64,000 nt of DNA, from NCBI GenBank assembly GCA_023078685.1, contig JALGAS010000008.1, positions 3,100,001-3,164,000 of the forward strand, in the 5' to 3' direction. Of the stretch, positions 56,701 to 64,000 are shown piece after piece. The notes under the pieces are model-generated. The model was not told the origin of the DNA, ran no database searches, and worked only from the letters and a program-made list of their open reading frames with translations. The position numbers were made by a program, and so were the translations under genes. The stretch is from Neopestalotiopsis rosae (lineage: Eukaryota; Ascomycota; Sordariomycetes; Amphisphaeriales; Sporocadaceae). How positions within the stretch are numbered: position 1 is the stretch's first letter; each line of letters begins with the position of its first letter.

Positions 56701-58671
56701 TTCTTCCAAGTTGGTACCTCTCTTCTTGCACGAGGCCCCCACATCACCATTCACAATTATCTGGGCATCTGTCGTCTGTTTCATGACAATAATCAGGTAG
56801 TATGGAACAAAGACTTGCATGGAACAGCAAGAAAAACAGTGGTCGCCCTTGAGTCTAACCTAGGTAAATGGTGATGTATCTTGCCCATTTCTTATCTCCA
56901 CAAACCAGATAGTATGCTCACAGCAAGGATAGCGGCAGCCCGTCATGGGTACTAGGCTTGAGCTGATTGACGTCTGTGGCCGTCAGTAAAGTAAATCAAT
57001 GTAGCTAGACCAGCTCCACGGTAAATCTGTGGGGGTATGTGTGTACAGTATGTGTGTGTGGTTCGTCAGGTTACACAATACCTAGCCAACTTTCGCATGT
57101 TTTCCTCTACGTGAGCAGCGGTTGTCTGTATCTTGATAGGCTCGTACGTCGGTAAATGAGTATGCCGTATGCAGCATGATGGCGGTCGTGCGTGATGGCG
57201 CATGGAATGGGGCATCTCATGCCTTTCTCTCCGCAGAGCAGACAAATGGACAGACTACTCGCCGCAATGGCTTGTGGGCTGCATCACTGCAGAAGACCCA
57301 AGTACGGGACGGCCCTTGTAAAAAGCCGTTGGAATATTTACGACTACTGTTTATGGTAACTGACTGGCAAGATGAGCTCCTCGTATACCCCCTGTTTGAT
57401 GCACCTAGGATTCGGCGGCCAGACACTGGTTTGGTGCAAGACTGAAGACAGCGAGGGGCATACTGCTGGTGGTTTCTTGCTGGAAAGCCGTTTGGCAGAT
57501 GCAAATGCTATGCACAAGAGCGTTTTATCAATCACCGTGCATGCGTCTTTCTCCTGTCCAAGCTGTCAGATCGGATGAACCTCCAATGACATTCCAGGAA
57601 AGGGAAATCAACAGATGCAACACAGTAGATCCCACCGTGTTCAGCTGTTGCAAAGACATGGTTGTTTCTTGTCTCAATGTGACAAAACGCACTTTCAATT
57701 GAGTTATACCTAACAAAGTATGATTTGATATATCTGTTTCAGGTACGTCGGGACCCCTACGTTGACAGGACCAGCCGTGAGGTCTGGACGCCCGTCTTTA
57801 GAGGTTTCCCCCCCATGATTGCTTGCTGTAGCAGAAGAAAGACAAAGTTTATCCCAATCTTGTTGTCATTACCCCAGAACCAGTAAGAGCTAGGAAACGA
57901 CATGGTCATCACACGTGAGTAGTAAAGTAAGAATGAGGCAGGAATTGCGAAAAGAAGAAAGCCGCCCACATACTCCAGCACCCGATATAACTCCATCATG
58001 AACTAGTAGATAGGATTGTCGTGGCAGCAAAAAAAAAGACAAAATCAACATTCGAGAAAAGGGAGGGATCAAAGAAAAGAAGAAAAACAAGTGCCACCGC
58101 CGAACAAGTATGCAACCAGACTTCGAGACCCTTGAAAATAGGATAACGTGTCTTCAAAAAACAATTGAGCCGCCAATATGATAGTTGATCCTTTTCTCTG
58201 TCCCCTTGAAATAGAGATTGATTGGAGGAAACTTTGGAAATGCACACATGTGCTGACCACACAAATTCATAACCAGTGATGTGATAGATATGTAGAAGAA
58301 GAGAAAAGACGGAAAGTCGGCTCGTCCGTGCGAACCATTGCTTTCCTGTGCAGTTGTGTTGTAGAAATTGCAGATAACACCCCAGGTGATCCTTCAAACG
58401 CACATCCGTAGCCCTCATCTTCTACTCCTTGCCGCCATATATCCGATCTATAAGATGCTGACAATACCACCAAAATGATTGTGGGTCATGAGAAAGAGAA
58501 CGTTCGTAACGAACTCTAGCGATGCACAACTCTCGGTGCTGCGAACTTTGTTGAATCCATGTACCAGTTTTCTTCGTGTACATTTGCCGCTGTTATATAT
58601 TCCGAGCACTGCTGCCTTCCGGACGTTGGAAATGTGGCGCTTACCTCAACAAAGTCGTGGATTTGAACGGA
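50772..58671. other. Long gene-poor region (about 7.9 kb)
   Basis: Apart from a tentative small secreted protein at 53811-53996, nothing can be called. ORFs such as 53088-53474 and 57996-58418 (minus) look compositionally random or start only with non-ATG codons. Pyrimidine-rich and GT-rich simple stretches are frequent after 54 kb. The right-hand part includes the 3' UTR of the DUF2841 gene. Confidence 0.5.
53811..53996 (+). CDS. Candidate small secreted peptide
   Basis: 61-aa ORF from an ATG. Residues 1-16 (MLQVATFLSLFPLSMA) look like a signal peptide. The mature part is ~45 residues with three cysteines (GTCRAT, PTCKAG, MACS), basic and Gly/Thr-rich. Its size and layout are effector-like, but there is no homologue I recognise, three cysteines is an odd number, and signal-like N-termini occur by chance in ORFs this short. 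A TTTATAG lies 30-40 nt upstream. Evidence is weak. Confidence 0.28.
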   Translation: MLQVATFLSLFPLSMAPRGQGTCRATSTAIKNVDTGIKNIPTCKAGKEAHRVHDTTSMACS

Positions 58672-60620
58672 TTAGTTGATATTCCTAGTGTACGCCTCTT
58701 GCTTGACACTTGAATCCTGGAGACTTCGTAGACCTGGTTGTCCATAATCGGGATAACCCGTAGGAGATGGTATTGGACCGCCCATGCGATTAAAAGGTGG
58801 GTGGCCCAGATCATGGCTGCGTGGTATGCCATCGTAGAACATGGGATAGCTGTGCGATGCAGTCATGGTCCCGGTGGAATGGCCAACAGCTGTCGAAGGA
58901 TTTGATTGATAAGGATGACCAGTCATGGCATACACTGCCGAGGAATTGGCACTCGAGGTATTTCCCCAGTGGTCAAAACTACCTGCCGTCGATGCTGCAG
59001 GAAATTCCGACTGTGTCTCAGCGACAGGTCTTCTCGTCGGGTCGGGGCCTGACATGTAGCTCATACTGGCAAATCCCTGCATTGGCGGTCCATGCGAAAT
59101 CGGAGGAACCTCGCCATATCTTGCTACCTCCTCTTGGAAGTCTGAGCTCTCAAGCGTTGGTGCGTATGGATGACCTCTTATGATCACATCATTCATGTAG
59201 GCTCCATTTGCAGACTCATCGGCTTCATCAAGAGGTCCTTGTGTGCTTCCATACGTGGTCAAGTCTGCGGTGATTCCTCCGTGGGGCGTGAGACTTCGTG
59301 AGGTCGACTTGCGGTCTTGATCGCCAACTCGCGACGGGCTGGTTTCTTCCGTGTTCGACATATCGCCATCCATAAGCCTATCATCAGTAGATACATGGAC
59401 TCTTGTGGTTCCGTCTACATCTGGGTCAATACACGCATAAGCCAAGCGATGGTCGTTCATATACGTACCAATTTGTCCATCTCGAAACCTTTCTTCCTGT
59501 TTCGCAATCTTGAAAATTTCCTCCAAATATGGCTTCTTTGCCCCATTTGTCGGGCTGTTAGAGTCCTGAAACCAACCCTTCAGTGCCTCCATCGTCACCT
59601 CTTCAAGTTTGGCCACACTGAGCCCCAACTTCTTGATGTCGGGGTGTTGGCGGTTGGGTGGCTCCATGATCATCCTGAGAATGTGGCCGAGTAGACGAAG
59701 CCTCTCTATAGGAAGAATAGGACATTAACAATTGTTATTTTGCGTCAAAATTCGCTGAAGCCGCGCTCACCTCTCTTGTACAGATGGTCAGGCTCCTTGT
59801 GCCTGACCTTTTCGTCCGGACTAGCATTGGGGTGGGCTTTGGGCCACCAATCCGGTGCCTTTCCCTCTTCCCCCGTGTATGGATGATTAGATTGTTTCTT
59901 GGGTTCAACAGTCTTGATCCAAATCTTTGCAATAAGCTTGCAAGCAGCTTGTTGACAATTCTTGAAACGTTGCTCGTAAAAGAGCCATAGCTGTGGGGCG
60001 TCTTTTACCATAATGGGCTTTGTATACTTAGTTACGGTTCGGGGCTGCACAACATCGTCAAAATGTCCACGTCGCTTTCGGGGGATCTGACTTCCAACAC
60101 TGAAATTGTCTGATGTTTCCAAGTCGAGGGCTGGCTTCATATCAAAAGCTGGGCGTCGGTATGGAATCTGATCTTCATAGGAAGGCGTCGACACTGCAAA
60201 TGTCTTGTCAGTAAAGGGCTGAATCAAACTACAATAATGGTGGCACCTACCAGACATTCCATTTGGCGGAAACATGGGCTTGATTTGCTCCGAAAGACTC
60301 GTCACGCTCGCCTGTGATAGCGTACCAGGTGTGCAGAAACTGACATCTTTGCCATCCTCCAAAATGCAAAACATGTAGAAGCATTTCACTGGAAGGTGAG
60401 CATGATTGCGTAGGACTTGTTGAATGGGCTCCTGAAGCTAGGTCAGAACTCTAGGCTCTTCAAAATACAAGAGGTTTCTTACCGGTGGTGCCCCGGTCCT
60501 GCCCGAGACATGCTGCTGCTCGGTGCATTGGTTGTCGTCTATTGCTGCACCACGAGTATCCCAAGAGGAAGGCCCCAACGCCGGGTAATACTCCCTACTG
60601 AATCTGTGTTGTTGACCCAT
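58672..60620 (-). CDS. DUF2841 protein (YDR124W / AFUB_079030-like helical-bundle domain)
   Basis: Predicted 591 aa from exons 60620-60483, 60431-60251, 60193-59771 and 59705-58672. Introns are 60432-60482, 60194-60250 and 59706-59770, all GT..AG with in-frame joins (GAPP|EPIQQV, GMS|VSTPS, YKR|ERLRLL). The ATG at 60620 is chosen because the longer frame starts with TTG. A short N-terminal sensing-like region (VKCFYMFCILEDGKDVSFCT) and a basic stretch (PRKRRGHFDD) precede the conserved helical domain at about residues 172-285. That domain includes PQLWLFYEQRFKNCQQAACK, HPYTGEEGKAPDWWPK, KVRHKEPDHLYKRERLRLLG and HPDIKKLGLSVAKLEEVTME. The remaining half is disordered, Ser/Pro/Gly-rich (SYPMFYDGIPR, GYPDYGQPG). 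The family is named from yeast YDR124W and an Aspergillus fumigatus subtelomeric hrmA-associated cluster gene. Its molecular function is unknown; a regulatory role is inferred from the layout. Confidence 0.9.
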
Positions 60621-63600
60621 GGTGATGAACGGAAGGCAACTTGAACACGTCCACCTCCAGGACAAGCCGTCACCACCTGATATATGCCCCAAAGAGGACT
60701 CCTATGTAAAGAGAGGAAAAGCGAGACCAGCAAGTTCGAGGGACAAGAAACTAGAATTGAGCCGCAACGGCCCGTTCCTGCCACTGTTAGCTACCGCTAT
60801 ATGACCAAAGCTTCTCACGACATCCTTACCTGCAGCTCTTGTTCGACAACTGGATGACACCCTCGGTGTATGCTCGTATTAAGCAGTCTAGTCTAGTCTG
60901 TGTAAGTGAGACAAAGACTTGACTTGCTGTTGAAAGGTTGGAGAGGAAAGAATTTGTTGGTCACCAGGCTGTCGTGATCATGCAATGCCAGTGACTGAGT
61001 AGTTGTAGATGAGCGTTGTGTAATGATGACTGTTTGTTGAACCAAGCTGGAAGCATCAACCGCAATGTGACGAAGCGTGAGGTCTGTACAAGGGTGGAAG
61101 TATATATTTGAGAGTTGAGTGGTGAGCGGCAAGATGGGTAGAAGTACAGGCTGCTCCGGTGTCTATGGGTCTGACCATATGAAGTAGCCTTATCAGGATA
61201 GATTTTCTAGGTGGAGAAACAGAGGGACGGGACATGCACGAGGCCCTTAGGAGTTGAGTGTGTACACAGAGAGAAGTAAGATGAGACGGGCTGTTTCTTT
61301 GTCGATACCTGAGCGGCTGCGGGAGAGACTCCGCCCACGAGGTTGGTGCGAGCGGGTGTATATCAGAGGCGCGAGGGCTACCAAGGCTATAGAGTGCTGC
61401 GGCTGTCAAGCTAGGAGGGATCGGGATCCCAGGTGGAGTTTGGCGCGCGTAAGAGCAACAAAGAAGTCAATATCGAAGGTGTCAGAGGCTTGGGCCGCGA
61501 GTTGTGTACCTCTATGATCCCAGGAGGCTTGCTGTGGGTCTCGGCTGATATTGAGAACGGATCGCACTCGATGCGCGAAATGGCACCTGAAAGTCCTCTT
61601 TGGTTCTTCTGACTATATTCTGAGACATGGGACAGGAGAGGAAAGCCTCTTGTCAGCACCAGAGGTTCTGTTGCTTTGCGGGGGGCTCCCTAGGAATTCA
61701 AGTCTGCTGGAGAAGCAGGAGCTACACAAAAGCCAGAGCCCGAGAAGCTCTGACTCTATGTCGAGCTTGGGGCGGCTGGTTTTAACGAGGAGAGGCAAAG
61801 AAAGCCAAACCAAACAGAGTACACATGTAGGTAATAGGTACGTATGTAATAAAGGTAAAATGGAGGGAGATGAGGGCGTCTGTTTGGAGGAACGGGTAGC
61901 GGCAGTTGTTACCAGCCAACGGGTTGTTGCAACATGACACGGACGCAAGCCCAGAGGTGTGCTGATGGCAATAATAGGCCAGGTCGGTACCTCAAGTCTC
62001 GAAGAATCGAAGATCGAGGGGCCCGATGATGACTGAGCTTGTGATACACAACACCCTTTTCCTTGCGATCAGACGCATACGGGAAACAGAGGTACGAGGA
62101 AGACGAGAAACAATTGGGGGAAAGTGATTATGACTTTTGGCAATGGGGAAACGCAAGGAGCGAGCAGCAGCAGCAGATCCATCCGTTAAACAGAACGAGG
62201 CGACGCAGCAGGTCAAAGACCTGAAACCCCTTCTGGGTGGGCATTAATAAGTTCAAGTGTGAGAAGAAAACAGCCAAAAAAGAAAAAGGAAGAAAAAGCA
62301 ATTTTTCTTAACAAACACCGACCAGCTAGGTTGACCAGATAGTACATACGGGCGGCCATTTCTGGGCTGGGTGTGGAGAACAAGGAAGAAAAAAAAAAAG
62401 AGGTGCTGCATGGTGCTGGTACTGGTGCATCGCATCCTCCTCCAAGTTTGCAGTAGTGGACCATCAGTACATACCTAGGTAGGTCACAGGTAGGTAGGCA
62501 GGCGAAGGCTTGCTGCAAGAAAAAGAAACAGCAAGGATAAGGGCAAAAAAAAAGTTATGGAAGCAATTCGATCGGACCCGGCCCCTGCCCTTCTCGGTAA
62601 GCCCTGGGTAAGTAAGTGAATGGATGAGGGAATGAATGGATGGATGGTATGGAGAGAGGACCAAGAAGTGCGGCAATATGGCGCAAGGGGCATCCAAGTC
62701 TTCCCATAGGGTCTACGAAACACACAACAGGATGCAGAACTGGGGATGTAATGCGAGGTGTCGTAGCAAAGGTAGGTACCAAGGGTAGAAGTTGTACATG
62801 GTCCACAGGTAGTGTACCAAAGCATAAGACTAGGTGATGTTGATGAATAATGTAGCATAGACTGGCTCTCTTCGTCTCATTTCTTCTGACTGATGAGTGA
62901 ATGAACGCCAGACTTGGGTACTGTAGTAGAGGGGGGTCAAGTACATAACATGGTGGCATAGGTGGTCAAGTGGGTGGTGAGTATGCTGGTTAGTACGGAA
63001 TAGCAAAGTGGCACCGCACCACCTTCCCACTGACCCCAGTCCTCGGAAGGCTGGCGGCAGCGATGCAGCGCAACTACCACTGAAAATGGGTGTCTGATTC
63101 GTTTCCTTTCTGAATATGTCGCCGCGAAACAGAGTAACATCAGTCAAGACCATTATGTGACGCGGTTTTTTCCCTCTCCCGCATGTTATTCTCCTTTCAA
63201 GACAGCAAATACTGCAGCTTGGGGGTTGCTGAGACTGTAACCACATGTATGTACTGCGTCTAGTTTGCTTTGGCAGCTGCAGAAGACTCCAGTCCTGCTT
63301 CCCCGTTGCACTTGCCATGCGCGCGACATGATGAATTGCAAACGGGCGCAGATCCTTACAAGAAATGGATGCGACGGACTGGATAATATGTACATATGTA
63401 CGTGTCTAAGCAGGTATGTATGCTAAAAGGTAGGCAGGTCCTCAACTGTACCTAACCTGGGTATGTATGTATGCATTGCGTCGACGTGAGTGGGCACTTC
63501 TAATTCCACCTATATCGTACCTAATGCTCACTGATGCTGGCCAGTATAATCATGGCCACGTAGGGACCTACCTGCCTGCGTCAAGAAACGCATACATGTA

Positions 63601-64000
63601 CGAAGTACATTGGCGACTTTGCTCACCCAGTAGTCGGCCTTTCAGGTCAGTCAGGGCGCGAGTGGGTGGAAGACTGCAGAGGTATTGGCCAGCAGAAGGA
63701 TCAAAAAGCAAAAACAGAAGTGAATAAAAAGATGCAATAGGTGTGGAGTGAAGCGTACGATCAATGGGCGGAAAACCCAGGACCCTGTCTGGACAGGGTT
63801 TATACATGAGTTAGTACGCGCAAGAAAATGACCATGAAGTGTATGCACAGGTTAGTACAAGTCCACACGACCAGCTACAGGACAGGCACTGCACTGAAAT
63901 GGGCGGACTAACATTGAGAGCTAGTAGAGGTGGGATGCGGGCCCAGCTTCCCGGGTACCGGCGGACGCATCTCCAGCAGTCGACTCCAGAGAGGGGGGCG
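60621..64000. other. Repeat-rich upstream region of the DUF2841 gene
   Basis: About 3.4 kb without a supportable gene. It contains many short tandem motifs: GTAGGTAGGTAGGCAGGC near 62484-62502, TGAATGGATGGATGGTATGG near 62634-62650, GTATGTATGTATGC near 63462-63475, and A runs near 62389-62400. Minus-strand ORFs here are low-complexity Ser/Pro/His translations of pyrimidine-rich DNA. It is probably the long promoter and leader of the DUF2841 gene; a gene starting beyond the right edge could share it. Confidence 0.5.

Noticed and set aside
62253..63395. Several minus-strand ORFs of 60-160 codons at the right end
   Set aside because: Translations are Ser/Pro/His/Tyr-rich products of pyrimidine-rich simple sequence and overlap in all frames, with no domain or consistent splice sites.

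Overview
This window is filamentous-fungal (Pezizomycotina) chromosomal DNA. Genes carry short 49-95 nt spliceosomal introns with GTRNGT-type donors and CTRAY-like branch points. The gene content (velvet regulator, GH131 glucanase, SUT1-type sucrose transporter, INDA1-type amino-acid permease, Ark/Prk kinase, DUF2841 protein) fits a sordariomycete, probably Hypocreales; the species cannot be read from the sequence. No rRNA gene, confident tRNA gene, intact transposon or CRISPR array was found.

Layout. 0-4 kb: the 5' end of a mitochondrial enzyme gene, probably pyruvate dehydrogenase E1 alpha, running off the left edge, then a VelC-like velvet regulator. 4-12.7 kb: a long gene-poor stretch with a DOPA-dioxygenase-like fragment and a perfect hairpin. 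12.7-14.6 kb: two secreted-protein genes, converging (a small Cys-containing protein and a GH131 enzyme). 15.3-29.2 kb: the conserved housekeeping block, with a sucrose/alpha-glucoside transporter, an endosomal Na+/H+ exchanger (NHX1), an Ark1/Prk1 actin-regulating kinase and an amino-acid permease. 29.2-33.9 kb: intergenic, with one decayed ORF. 33.9-47.7 kb: an accessory-looking segment with a C2H2-like gene interrupted by an in-frame stop or cryptic intron, an acidic coiled-coil protein, a PI-PLC X-domain gene whose start codon is split by an intron, and two paralogous two-finger C2H2 genes lying in a diverged segmental duplication. It also holds an 83-bp tandem duplication and a pair of 87-bp repeats that differ only by transitions (RIP-like). 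47.7-50.8 kb: a mitochondrial PPR protein and a GNAT acetyltransferase, converging. 50.8-58.7 kb: almost no genes. 58.7-60.6 kb: a DUF2841 (YDR124W/AFUB_079030-like) protein, followed by 3.4 kb of repeat-rich upstream DNA to the window end.

The genes do not form an evident biosynthetic cluster. The coherent themes are nutrient uptake (sugar and amino-acid permeases), endosome/actin trafficking (NHX1 and the Ark1 kinase), mitochondrial function (PDH and PPR) and extracellular polysaccharide attack (GH131). The most unusual DNA is the 34-47 kb stretch, with zinc-finger duplication and traces of repeat-induced mutation. All exon structures are inferred from splice motifs and family resemblance, without transcript data.
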